A DNA stretch of 13,937 bases from Alphaproteobacteria bacterium. GTDB lineage: Bacteria; Pseudomonadota; Alphaproteobacteria; Micropepsales; Micropepsaceae. Each line of letters starts with the position of its first letter. Position 1 is the first letter of the stretch. The notes under the pieces were generated by a model. It worked only from the letters and a program-made list of their open reading frames with translations, made no database searches and was not told where the DNA came from. Below, piece by piece: positions 6,986-13,622 of the stretch. The position numbers and the translations under genes are program-made. The stretch lies in contig PKWC01000208.1 of the NCBI GenBank assembly GCA_003131925.1, forward strand, positions 1 through 13,937, given 5' to 3'.

Positions 6986-7495
6986 ATGAGAACACTTGGG
7001 ATAACCGTTTCAACGGCATATGTCTTGGCGTTCACGAACGTCACAGCAAGTGCGGGCGGAAATATGTATTTGATCAGCATGGATGATCAGATGATGCAGG
7101 TGCTGAATCGAACGACGTTGAGTGACCAAGACGGATATAGGACTGGGTGGGTCACAACAATGTATGCCCGTCCAATCTACAGCGACAAGAAAGTGGGGTC
7201 AGTTGAGATCGCTCGGGTGTTGGACGAAGCGGACTGCAATAATAACCGACTTCGAACTATCGAACATGATATATACTCACTCGACGATGCGCTCATCGGT
7301 AAAGACAAGGTAGCTACGCACTGGCTTAGCGCTAGGGCTGACACTCTGGGAATGGGCGAATTGGACGTACTATGCGAACGCCTCTCCCCAGCGAAGGTTG
7401 AAGCACGCTCGATCCCGGACGCCCCGATTACCGTGATGCTTGACACTTACCGCAAGTGGCGACTCGCGAGGACCAAGAAAGCAGGCCACAAGTAG
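6986..7495 (+). CDS. Secreted surface-adhesin E-like protein
   Basis: The 169-residue product starts with a Sec-type signal peptide (MRTLGITVSTAYVLAFTNVT ending at ASA, about residue 24), so it is periplasmic or exported. The mature part has the plan of the surface-adhesin protein E family: short strands (MYLISMDD; WVTTMYARPIYSDKK), a mid-protein Cys (DEADCNNNRLR) following a Val-Glu-type strand, and a late Cys in GELDVLCERL, likely forming a disulphide. The C-terminal tail is basic (RKWRLARTKK). A strong GGGGGG Shine-Dalgarno sits three bases before the ATG. The family is common in proteobacteria without a firm role. The nearest downstream gene is 71 bases away on the same strand. Confidence 0.65.
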   Translation: MRTLGITVSTAYVLAFTNVTASAGGNMYLISMDDQMMQVLNRTTLSDQDGYRTGWVTTMYARPIYSDKKVGSVEIARVLDEADCNNNRLRTIEHDIYSLDDALIGKDKVATHWLSARADTLGMGELDVLCERLSPAKVEARSIPDAPITVMLDTYRKWRLARTKKAGHK

Positions 7496-7566
7496 TAAGA
7501 GATCAAGCGCGAACTTGGCCATTCGACCAGCGGCTAAATAAACGAAGCTAAACGGGAAGGGAGGAG

Positions 7567-7914
7567 TTGTTGTCACAAAATGATCTTACTGACGGCTGGC
7601 TATTCATCATCAGTGGCGGGGCCTTCGTTGTATTGTTTCTGGCGTTCTCCATCTTCAAGGCTTTTATTCTGCGTGGTGTCAAGAAATACCAAAAAAAAAG
7701 CTACGGTTGCGAGTGTGGCTGTATGTTTAGAATAGATGAAGGTCTATCCGAGGAGGAGGCAGACTACCTAATTGGCAGACTGGATGGTGGGCAGCTCCCG
7801 CCCCGTTTTCTTAAGTACACCTGCGAAGGATGCAGCGCGTCGAAGCACCGCCTTAAGGGACCGAGCCAAGCAGAGGTGATTTGGCGCGAACCGGAAGCGG
7901 ACAGGAGCCTGTAA
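7567..7914 (+). CDS. Membrane-anchored cysteine-cluster protein
   Basis: I do not recognise a named family. The 115-residue frame has one N-terminal transmembrane helix (WLFIISGGAFVVLFLAFSIF, about 11-30), a basic stretch (RGVKKYQKK), and then C48-x-C50-x-C52 and C86-x2-C89, which together suggest a zinc-binding knuckle pair facing the cytoplasm. An acidic helix (SEEEADYLIGRL) separates them. The start must be TTG at 7567 or 7570; AGGGAGGAG just upstream favours the second TTG by spacing. The only nearby ATG (7580) is in another frame, which lacks this architecture. Confidence 0.55.
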   Translation: MLSQNDLTDGWLFIISGGAFVVLFLAFSIFKAFILRGVKKYQKKSYGCECGCMFRIDEGLSEEEADYLIGRLDGGQLPPRFLKYTCEGCSASKHRLKGPSQAEVIWREPEADRSL

Positions 7915-8102
7915 TGATCGCACCTTTCGATCTATCCGAGAGAAACTCCCGGCTCCCTGAATGCGAGAGGCATAGCGTCCCGTCAGGGGGGCGCTGGCAT
8001 CCGGCAAACGTGGCGCGCGTCCTTCGGCGGTTACGGTCACTTTGCGCATGACCTATGGTCGGCGCGAAGGCACTGCGATATACCGTTGAGAACGAGTCCG
8101 GT

Positions 8103-8130
8103 TTGAGTTGGAAGGGGCTCGCCATAGGAT
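8103..8130 (+). promoter_or_regulatory. Candidate promoter for the restriction-modification operon
   Basis: TTGAGT (8103-8108) and TAGGAT (8125-8130) are separated by 16 bases and lie 15 bases before the methyltransferase ATG. The match is modest. The rest of the 231-base gap upstream shows no gene and no controller-protein ORF. Confidence 0.3.
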
Positions 8131-8145
8131 TGCACATAAAGGCCA

Positions 8146-9873
8146 ATGACCACACAACGACAACCAACTGCGAGACGTGCTGAGTTTCAAACCTCCCTTC
8201 CCGGCTTCTGTCCAATAGAAACTGCAATTTCGACGCTTGCTGTCGGCGGCGTCGAGCAACGTGGCGCAATTTTTACGCGCCGGGAGGTAGTCGAATTCAT
8301 TCTCGATTTGGCCGGATATTCGGCCCGGACGCCACTTGCGCAACTGCGACTGCTTGAACCTTCGTTTGGCGCTGGTAATTTCATCTTGCCTGCGGTCGAA
8401 CGCCTACTGGAATCGTTCCGCCTTCATTCCCGCAAGGGGGACCGGGCTGGAGAAGCTTTAACTGCTGCTATTCGCGCCGTTGAACTGCATGCCGACACGT
8501 TCGACAGAACGCGCGTGGAATTGAACGCACTGCTTCAGCTTTACGACATCGCCGAACGAGATCGAGCCCGTCTCCTCGATGCGTGGCTCGTCAGAGGTGA
8601 CTTTCTCTTGACCGAATTTGCCGGACAATTCTCACATGTTATCGGCAATCCGCCCTATGTCCGGCAGGAACTAATTCCTGACGCGCTCATGCAGGAGTAT
8701 CGCCGCCGCTTCGCGACGATCTACGACCGCGCCGATCTCTATATCCCGTTCATAGAACATTCGCTTGAACTGCTTGAGGAGAACGGCGTGGTCGGCTTCA
8801 TCTGTGCGGACCGCTGGATGAAGAATCGCTATGGCGGCCCCCTGCGCAAGCTGGTTTCCGACCGTTTTCACCTGAAGTACTTCGTGGACATGGTGGACAC
8901 CCCGGCATTTCACAGCGACGTAATTGCCTATCCCGCTATTGTGGTGATCGCAAACGAAACGCCAAGCGTTACGCGGGTCGCGCGGCGTCCCGCGGTAGAT
9001 TCGAAGCACCTAACCGCCCTCGCCAAAAAAATGCAAACAGGCGGTGAGGCCATGAACGGGCACGTTCATGAAATCCCGAGCGTCGCCAACGGTGCAGAGC
9101 CTTGGGTATTGGAATCTTTTGATATGCTGGCCGTGGTCCGGCGCATCGAAGCGCAATTCCCGAAGGTTGAAGAAGCGGGTTGCAAGGTCGGTATTGGCGT
9201 TGCGACTGGGGCGGATCAGGTTTTCATCGGAAAGTTCGATGAACTCGACGTCGAGCCAAGCCGTAAGCTTCCCCTTGTCATGACGCGGGATATTCTCGAC
9301 GGAACAGTTAATTGGCGCGGTTATGGCGTCATCAATCCGTTTGAAGACGAAGGCAAGCTGGTTTCATTGGCGCGTTTTCCGAAGCTAGCGCGCTATCTCG
9401 AAAAGCACGGCGACGCGATCCGCAATCGCCACGTTTCGGCAAAGAACCCAAACAGTTGGTATCGCACGATTGACCGGATTTATCCGGAATTAGCGTTTCG
9501 TCCGAAACTACTCATTCCTGATATTAAAGGGGACGCCCATGTCGTCTTCGAGGAGGGCAAGCTCTACCCGCATCACAATCTCTATTGGATGACGGCGAAC
9601 GAATGGCATCTTCGCGCCCTGCAAGCAGTTCTGCTTTCCGATGTCGCGAAGCTTTTTGTCGGTATCTACTCAACCAAAATGCGCGGCGGCTATCTCCGAT
9701 TTCAGGCGCAATATCTTCGCCGCATCTGCATACCTAGATGGGCAGATGTCAGTCTCACGCTGCGCAAGCGTCTCGTTCAAGCCGCAAAGCAGCGCAATTT
9801 TAGGGCCTGCAACGAGGCTGCATTCGAGCTCTACAGGCTTACATCTTCTGAACGCGCGGCACTAAACGGGTAA
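8146..9873 (+). CDS. Type II N6-adenine DNA methyltransferase (PaeR7I/XhoI-type)
   Basis: This 575-residue protein is a gamma-type adenine methyltransferase of the Eco57I/TaqI-like group. Motif X-like QRGAIFTRREVVEFILDLAG is at 38-57. The SAM-binding motif I LLEPSFGAGNF is at 69-79. The catalytic NPPY is at 168-171, followed by VRQE. Motif VI-VIII-like stretches follow (FICADRWMKNRYG). The C-terminal half (about 300-570, with TRDILDGTVNWRGYG and PKLLIPDIKGD) is the TaqI-type target-recognition domain. It should methylate the adenine of the site cut by the PaeR7I-type endonuclease encoded 14 bases downstream, predicted CTCGAG. Start ATG 8146 has only a weak AAAGG upstream. All motifs are intact, so it is probably functional. 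Confidence 0.93.
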   Translation: MTTQRQPTARRAEFQTSLPGFCPIETAISTLAVGGVEQRGAIFTRREVVEFILDLAGYSARTPLAQLRLLEPSFGAGNFILPAVERLLESFRLHSRKGDRAGEALTAAIRAVELHADTFDRTRVELNALLQLYDIAERDRARLLDAWLVRGDFLLTEFAGQFSHVIGNPPYVRQELIPDALMQEYRRRFATIYDRADLYIPFIEHSLELLEENGVVGFICADRWMKNRYGGPLRKLVSDRFHLKYFVDMVDTPAFHSDVIAYPAIVVIANETPSVTRVARRPAVDSKHLTALAKKMQTGGEAMNGHVHEIPSVANGAEPWVLESFDMLAVVRRIEAQFPKVEEAGCKVGIGVATGADQVFIGKFDELDVEPSRKLPLVMTRDILDGTVNWRGYGVINPFEDEGKLVSLARFPKLARYLEKHGDAIRNRHVSAKNPNSWYRTIDRIYPELAFRPKLLIPDIKGDAHVVFEEGKLYPHHNLYWMTANEWHLRALQAVLLSDVAKLFVGIYSTKMRGGYLRFQAQYLRRICIPRWADVSLTLRKRLVQAAKQRNFRACNEAAFELYRLTSSERAALNG

Positions 9874-9887
9874 TGTTCTGAGGGAGC

Positions 9888-10631
9888 ATGGCACTTAATC
9901 TTGCAAACTATGAACAGCAGGCGCGCGATGCGATCAAGCTGTTTTGGGGAAATCGCGACGCTGCGCTTGAAAAGCAGAAGCTTGCCGGCCGCGAGGACGC
10001 CGGTGCTCGCGGTGCTGTCACCGGCGGCAAAAACATGGACGGCTTCGTCACGTTGGTCCGCGATCTGATAGTCGGCAACGGGCTAACGCATGCGTCGATC
10101 ATGTTGCAAAGAAGTGTTCTCACGCTTCCGGGGTTTTTCCGTCCGACGAAGCTTTGGGACGTGCTGATCCTGAACGAAAAACGGTTGGTGGCCGCCTTGG
10201 AATTCAAGTCTCAGGTTGGACCCTCTTTCGGAAACAACACGAACAACCGAGCCGAGGAGGCTATCGGCACCGCGGCCGATCTTTGGACCGCCTATCGCGA
10301 GGGTGCCTTTGGCAAGGAGGCGGCCAAACCATTTGTGGGCTGGCTTATGCTGCTCGAAGACGCGCCGGAATCGCGCTGTCCTATCAGAGACAGCTCACCG
10401 CACTTTCCGGTATTTCCCGAATTCAAGAGCGCTTCCTACGCGCAACGGTACGAGATTCTGTTCAGAAAGCTCGTTCAGGAGCAGCTTTACACATCTGCTG
10501 GCGTCCTTCTCTCGCCGAAGACGGCACGCGAGACAGGCGACTACTCGTGTCCGGGCGAACTGACGAGCCTCAAGACCTTCGTGACGCAACTCGCTGCGCA
10601 TATCGCTGGCGAGGCCGCCCGCCAACCCTGA
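9888..10631 (+). CDS. PaeR7I-type (XhoI family) type II restriction endonuclease
   Basis: The 247-residue protein matches the PaeR7I/XhoI endonuclease family in length and throughout its core: AVTGGKNMDGFVTLVRDLI, LPGFFRPTKLWDVLI, LVAALEFKSQVGPSFGNNTN, NRAEEAIGTAADLW and PFVGWLMLLEDAPESR. The PD-(D/E)xK catalytic residues are D91 (in LWDVLI), E105 and K107 (in EFKSQ). Family members cut C^TCGAG; specificity here is inferred from family. AGGGAG lies immediately before the ATG. It follows the methyltransferase by 14 bases, a standard M-then-R operon without a controller gene. An 11-bp repeat array begins seven bases after its stop. Confidence 0.94.
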   Translation: MALNLANYEQQARDAIKLFWGNRDAALEKQKLAGREDAGARGAVTGGKNMDGFVTLVRDLIVGNGLTHASIMLQRSVLTLPGFFRPTKLWDVLILNEKRLVAALEFKSQVGPSFGNNTNNRAEEAIGTAADLWTAYREGAFGKEAAKPFVGWLMLLEDAPESRCPIRDSSPHFPVFPEFKSASYAQRYEILFRKLVQEQLYTSAGVLLSPKTARETGDYSCPGELTSLKTFVTQLAAHIAGEAARQP

Positions 10632-10638
10632 GCGAACT

Positions 10639-10704
10639 ACTGACAAAGCACTGACGATCCAGTGACAATCCACTGAAAGCCGACTGAGAACCGTCTGACG
10701 AGCT
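10639..10704 (+). repeat. Array 1: six tandem 11-bp repeats
   Basis: Six contiguous 11-base units: ACTGACAAAGC, ACTGACGATCC, AGTGACAATCC, ACTGAAAGCCG, ACTGAGAACCG, TCTGACGAGCT. Consensus A-C-T-G-A-N-R-A-N-C-S. The period equals one helical turn, so a bound protein would contact one face of the DNA. The array begins seven bases after the endonuclease stop and supplies TGA stops in every frame. Confidence 0.85.
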
Positions 10705-10747
10705 GCTTAGTGCGCGAGTTCTCTACGGTGCCACGCTGGAGACTCGG

Positions 10748-10804
10748 CTGTGTCGCTACTGTGTCGCGCCTGTGTCGGCGGCCGTGTTGCCTCCTGTGTG
10801 TGTT
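10748..10804 (+). repeat. Array 2: five tandem repeats of 11-13 bp
   Basis: Units CTGTGTCGCTA, CTGTGTCGCGC, CTGTGTCGGCGGC, CGTGTTGCCTC, CTGTGTGTGTT; core CTGTGTCG. Read on the opposite strand, array 1 units contain TGTCAGT/TGTCACT, which resembles the TGTCGCT of this array, so the two arrays may be inverted versions of one motif. Confidence 0.7.
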
Positions 10805-10992
10805 CCCTTTGTCTGCCGCATTGGGCAAGCACGTTATCTGAGCGTCTCGTGTTGCGTCGATCCCCTGAGCTCGCACTCAATTCTGTTCAACCGCTAAGTA
10901 TTGGTAGTCAGTGGAGACCGCATACAAGCGCAGGCGCATCAATTGATCGAGGCTCCGCGTTGGTCCTTCATGATTGATATTTGTCGGTCGGA
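10805..10992. other. Non-coding remainder of a 361-base gap
   Basis: With arrays 1 and 2 this forms the gene-free space between the endonuclease (ends 10631) and the minus-strand gene ending at 10993. Open frames here are short and lack coding character. I see no tRNA and no intrinsic terminator. Confidence 0.5.
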
Positions 10993-11304
10993 TTAGCGCA
11001 AGGGCCGCATCAACGGAGCACCAATGTACACGATCCCGGAGAGTTCCATGCTCTTGCCCCGTCTGATTATGACGTGGAAGGCACCGCCGCCATGTTCGTC
11101 GCGAAGCCATTCGAAGAGATTGGAAAACGGCATGCCGACAAAAATTGCGGGCACGATCTTTTCGTCATCGCGCATCCTGTAGACGTACATCCGTAGTCGA
11201 GGGTCGCTGTCATCCAAAAGCTGGAACAGCAATTCATCGAGCCTGTTATTTCCAAAAATGGGTGGGATAGTGCGATTTCGTTTGCGCTTCTGCGGTTTTG
11301 TCAT
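10993..11304 (-). CDS. Small conserved hypothetical protein of the mobile-element cassette
   Basis: I do not recognise a named family. From ATG 11304 the product is 103 residues, with a very basic N-terminus (MTKPQKRKRNRTIPPIFG), a Leu/Asp-rich helix (LDELLFQLLDDSDPR), then an alternating strand/helix fold containing FVGMPFSNLFEWLRDEHGGG, FHVIIRRGKSMELSG and IVYIGAPL. The pattern is even and soluble, like a small nucleic-acid- or peptide-binding domain. A start at 11316 would add four residues. Neither has a Shine-Dalgarno; both start directly beside repeat array 3. It is the last of three minus-strand genes. Confidence 0.65.
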   Translation of the reverse strand: MTKPQKRKRNRTIPPIFGNNRLDELLFQLLDDSDPRLRMYVYRMRDDEKIVPAIFVGMPFSNLFEWLRDEHGGGAFHVIIRRGKSMELSGIVYIGAPLMRPLR

Positions 11305-11317
11305 GGCTTGCAACATG

Positions 11318-11374
11318 GTGTGTGGCCCGTGTGTGGCTGGTGTGCGGCATAGTGTGCGGCACGGTGTGCGCCGT
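11318..11374. repeat. Array 3: five tandem repeats of 11-12 bp
   Basis: Plus-strand units GTGTGTGGCCC, GTGTGTGGCTG, GTGTGCGGCATA, GTGTGCGGCACG, GTGTGCGCCGT. The array sits in the 5' leader/promoter position of the minus-strand gene starting at 11304/11316 and downstream of the HTH gene ending at 11440. The core GTGTGYGGC is related in spirit, not identical, to CTGTGTCGC of array 2. Confidence 0.7.
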
Positions 11375-11439
11375 GACTATTTCGACCGAAGTCTCGAACG
11401 GAGCGAAAACGTGCTCGGGACTACCGCGGCCTTGTGTTT

Positions 11440-11670
11440 CTACTCGTCGCGCCCAGAATTCTTGCCATTGTCCGACGTTGAGCATCGGCGATTTCCGGCG
11501 AGCCATGCCTCCAGATCGCCAATCGCATACACGACTGCTCGTCCCATCTTGAAATATTGGGGGCCGTTGCCGGTGACGCGCAGCTTTTCGAGCGTGCGGG
11601 GCGACAGGCTCAGGTATCGTGCCGCAGCACGGGTCCGCACATATTCCTGTTGGCTCGTTGTTTCGGTCAT
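11440..11670 (-). CDS. AlpA/excisionase-like helix-turn-helix protein
   Basis: The 76-residue product is a MerR-like winged HTH of the AlpA/excisionase kind (HTH_17 type): YVRTRAAARYLSLSPRTLEK forms helices 1-2 with the turn, followed by GPQYFKMGRAVVYAIGDLEAWL, the wing and terminal helix. Such proteins act as excisionases or transcription regulators in prophages and integrative elements. ATG 11670 is chosen because GAGG lies six bases upstream and because residues before it do not resemble the family; the open frame extends to 11778. It lies 110 bases downstream of the AT-hook protein gene on the same strand. It is a natural candidate to bind the nearby repeat arrays (inference). Confidence 0.8.
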   Translation of the reverse strand: MTETTSQQEYVRTRAAARYLSLSPRTLEKLRVTGNGPQYFKMGRAVVYAIGDLEAWLAGNRRCSTSDNGKNSGRDE

Positions 11671-11780
11671 TCTTGGCCTCATCAGAAGTTCGGAATCGTG
11701 GCGAGCGCCATCGATCTGAGGCCAAGTTAGGCGAACGAAAGACGCAGAAAAGAGCCGTACAAATATTGCGTGATGCAAAA

Positions 11781-12374
11781 TCAGGGCGCGAGATTTTGCA
11801 CCACCGGGAACCCGCCAACCATGTTTTGAAACAAAGCGGCAAATTCTCGGGCCCTCTGCTCATGACGCTGCACCCGGCGAAGGACTGCCGCTTCTGAAAC
11901 GGTCGCACGGCCTGCTTTCCGCAATTCGCGGGCCAGGAGTCGCGCGGCATTGCGGTTGCTGTGGCCGTCGTTTCGCAATGCGTAGAACCTCGCGTGCAGC
12001 TTCGCCTCTTCCTCCAAGGGCATTTCGCGAGGGCGCCCACGTTTGCTACGGGCCTTTACCTGGAACCCCGGGACATGGGTGACGGCCAGACATAAGGACA
12101 GCATTTGCCAGCGGTTTGGGTCTTCTCTCGGAATTCCAAAGTGATCCAGAAGGAGCGGAAGCTTTTGGTCGTACTCCCGACGCCACGCCGGAACGGAGCT
12201 TGAATTGGTGGGAAGGGAGGGAAGGGGAATGGTGTAGCCGCTTCCGTTCGTGCCAGACGGTCGGGAGCGCCGCCGAAAGCGGCTCAGTTTGTGCCTCAGT
12301 CGCGGCTTCAGCGGTTCGGCAAGTGCGCCGGAATAGACCTGCGATGTTGATTTCCGCTTTTTCTCTTGCGTCAT
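11781..12374 (-). CDS. AT-hook/HTH-like DNA-binding protein, function unknown
   Basis: From ATG 12374 the product is 197 residues with a very basic N-terminus (RLRHKLSRFRRRSR), a conserved-looking middle (PAWRREYDQKLPLLLDHFGI, PNRWQMLSLCLAVTHVPGFQ), an AT-hook-like KRGRPRE, and a C-terminal helical region (SNRNAARLLARELRKAGRAT then VSEAAVLRRVQRH) that looks like a recombinase- or regulator-type HTH. I recognise the pattern from hypothetical proteins of rhizobial integrative elements but no name. The open frame extends to 12497; the ATG at 12374 is preferred because the domain begins just after it, although no clear Shine-Dalgarno is visible. It heads the three-gene minus-strand cassette. Confidence 0.7.
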   Translation of the reverse strand: MTQEKKRKSTSQVYSGALAEPLKPRLRHKLSRFRRRSRPSGTNGSGYTIPLPSLPTNSSSVPAWRREYDQKLPLLLDHFGIPREDPNRWQMLSLCLAVTHVPGFQVKARSKRGRPREMPLEEEAKLHARFYALRNDGHSNRNAARLLARELRKAGRATVSEAAVLRRVQRHEQRAREFAALFQNMVGGFPVVQNLAP

Positions 12375-12575
12375 GGCGTCACCATTGTCACTGACCTTCA
12401 GCGAGATGAGCGCGCGGTACTTGGCTTGACTACGACCGCGTTCGCTCAAATCACGCGTGGTGCGTCCAAGCACACTCCGGTGCATTCCGTTTGGCAAGGG
12501 GAAAGAGGTCGGACCGCCTCAGCGCGAATTGATTGTTCGGGCTATGGAAACGCCGCGAGATTTCGGCGCTCCCCC
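12375..12575. other. Gene-free gap before the second transposase scar
   Basis: About 200 bases between the minus-strand cassette and the transposase tail. It should hold the promoter for the cassette, but no strong box is apparent. An open plus frame crosses it with no recognisable protein. Confidence 0.35.
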
Positions 12576-12740
12576 TACATGGACTATGATTTCTGTCGTA
12601 TTCATAAAAGCGTTCGCCCGCCCCCCGCAAGGGCCGCTGGCATCACGGATCGCGTGTGGGATATGGCGGACGTTGCGGCACTGATCGCCGCTCAGGAAGG
12701 GCCTGCCGCAGTACGCGGGCGATACAAGAGGCGGGCAGCT
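12576..12740 (+). pseudogene. Second IS1-like transposase scar (last ~55 codons)
   Basis: The frame reads YMDYDFCRIHKSVRPPPARA, AGITDRVWDMADVAALIAAQ, then GPAAVRGRYKRRAA, the extreme C-terminus of an IS1-like transposase (compare HYNFYRVHEALRITPAM and GVTDHVWSISELI in the 4451 scar). It lacks everything upstream and no stop follows: the frame continues in phase into the membrane protein at 12756. It belongs to a different subgroup from the first scar, because its tail after VWD is Arg/Lys-rich. Confidence 0.8.
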
Positions 12741-12755
12741 TGGAAAGGAAACGTC

Positions 12756-13277
12756 ATGTCACTTTCAGACCTTGCATCCATTGGCAGCCTTGTCAGCGGC
12801 GTCGCCGTACTGGTGTCGCTTGTCTATCTGTCGTTGCAGGTGCGGCAAGCCGAGAAGAACCAGCGGGCGCTCATGAACCAGGGTGCTATTACTCGGGTCA
12901 CCGATATCCTCGTGGGGATGACACAACCGGCAATAAACGCTGCGCGCACGAGGATGGAGGAAGGCGCAACAAACTTCACTGCCGAGGAGATTGTCCAGTT
13001 GCAAATGGTGATGCGCGCTACACTCCTTAACCTTCAGGATGTTTGGGTTCAGCACAGGAATGGTTTGATCGACCAAATCACGTTTGACAACAGCATCGGA
13101 TTCTGGCGGTCCGCTCTGGCTCAACCTGTCAATCGGGCGCTCTGGATGCATAGCCGCCCGACCTATGCATCAGAAATGGCGATCTTCGTGGACAAATTGA
13201 TCGAACAGTCGCCACTTGCCAAACCGGTTGATCTCGTTGCCCAGCTCAAATCCGATCTCGTGGAGGTCCTGCGCTGA
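12756..13277 (+). CDS. Single-helix membrane protein of unknown function
   Basis: The 173-residue protein starts MSLSDLASIGSLVSGVAVLV and has one N-terminal membrane helix (about 8-28) followed by QVRQAEKNQRALMNQGAITR, a soluble helical domain (LQMVMRATLLNLQDVWVQHR, FWRSALAQPVNRALW) and a C-terminal tail. This plan (short start, helix, 'RQAEKNQ', helical domain with R-A-T/x-x-N-x-x-D) is widespread in rhizobia as hypothetical membrane proteins. AAGGAA lies five bases before ATG 12756 and sets the start, although the open frame extends upstream through a transposase scar. It may be a native chromosomal gene next to the island edge. Confidence 0.8.
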   Translation: MSLSDLASIGSLVSGVAVLVSLVYLSLQVRQAEKNQRALMNQGAITRVTDILVGMTQPAINAARTRMEEGATNFTAEEIVQLQMVMRATLLNLQDVWVQHRNGLIDQITFDNSIGFWRSALAQPVNRALWMHSRPTYASEMAIFVDKLIEQSPLAKPVDLVAQLKSDLVEVLR

Positions 13278-13622
13278 CGGAAATTGGGCGCCGCCGGGGT
13301 GATCTGTTGCCTTGATGGTAATTAATGCCGGATTGGACCGATTCGAGCTGCACACGCTCTGCACACGGACGGTATCAAGCCATTGATAATGCAGAAAGAG
13401 TCGACGCATCCATCATCGGCGCGACGCAGAAACGGTGACTTGATCCGTTCATATCCCGCATTTTCTCGAACATTGGTGGAAGAAAGGTATGGGATCGGCA
13501 GCGCGTCTTCAATTGAACGATCTGGTCCGGGCCGGCCAGCATCGTATTCGTTCGTCAGCGCCGGTGTTGGACACTTCTTCGCTGCCCGACCGTTTAATCC
13601 ATCCACAAAAGGAGAAATTGTC
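13278..13622. other. 345-base intergenic region
   Basis: No credible gene. A pair of 11-base direct units, CTGCACACGCT and CTGCACACGGA, lies at 13348-13369. AAAGGAG before 13623 is the ribosome-binding site of the next gene. No tRNA-like structure is seen. Confidence 0.4.

Noticed and set aside
8146..10631. BREX/DISARM-type or type I interpretation of the large methyltransferase
   Set aside because: Size, TaqI-like C-terminal domain and the adjacent PaeR7I-type nuclease fit an ordinary type II system; no other subunits are present.
10639..11374. CRISPR-like array
   Set aside because: Units are 11 bases, contiguous and degenerate, with no spacers and no cas genes.
11246..12040. Minus-strand open frame of 264 codons covering array 3
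   Set aside because: It overlaps the HTH gene and the AT-hook gene out of frame; His/Thr repeats in its tail simply translate the repeat array.
13278..13622. tRNA or attachment site at the right-hand border
   Set aside because: No T-loop/acceptor pattern was found by eye and no direct repeat matching the left side was recognised.
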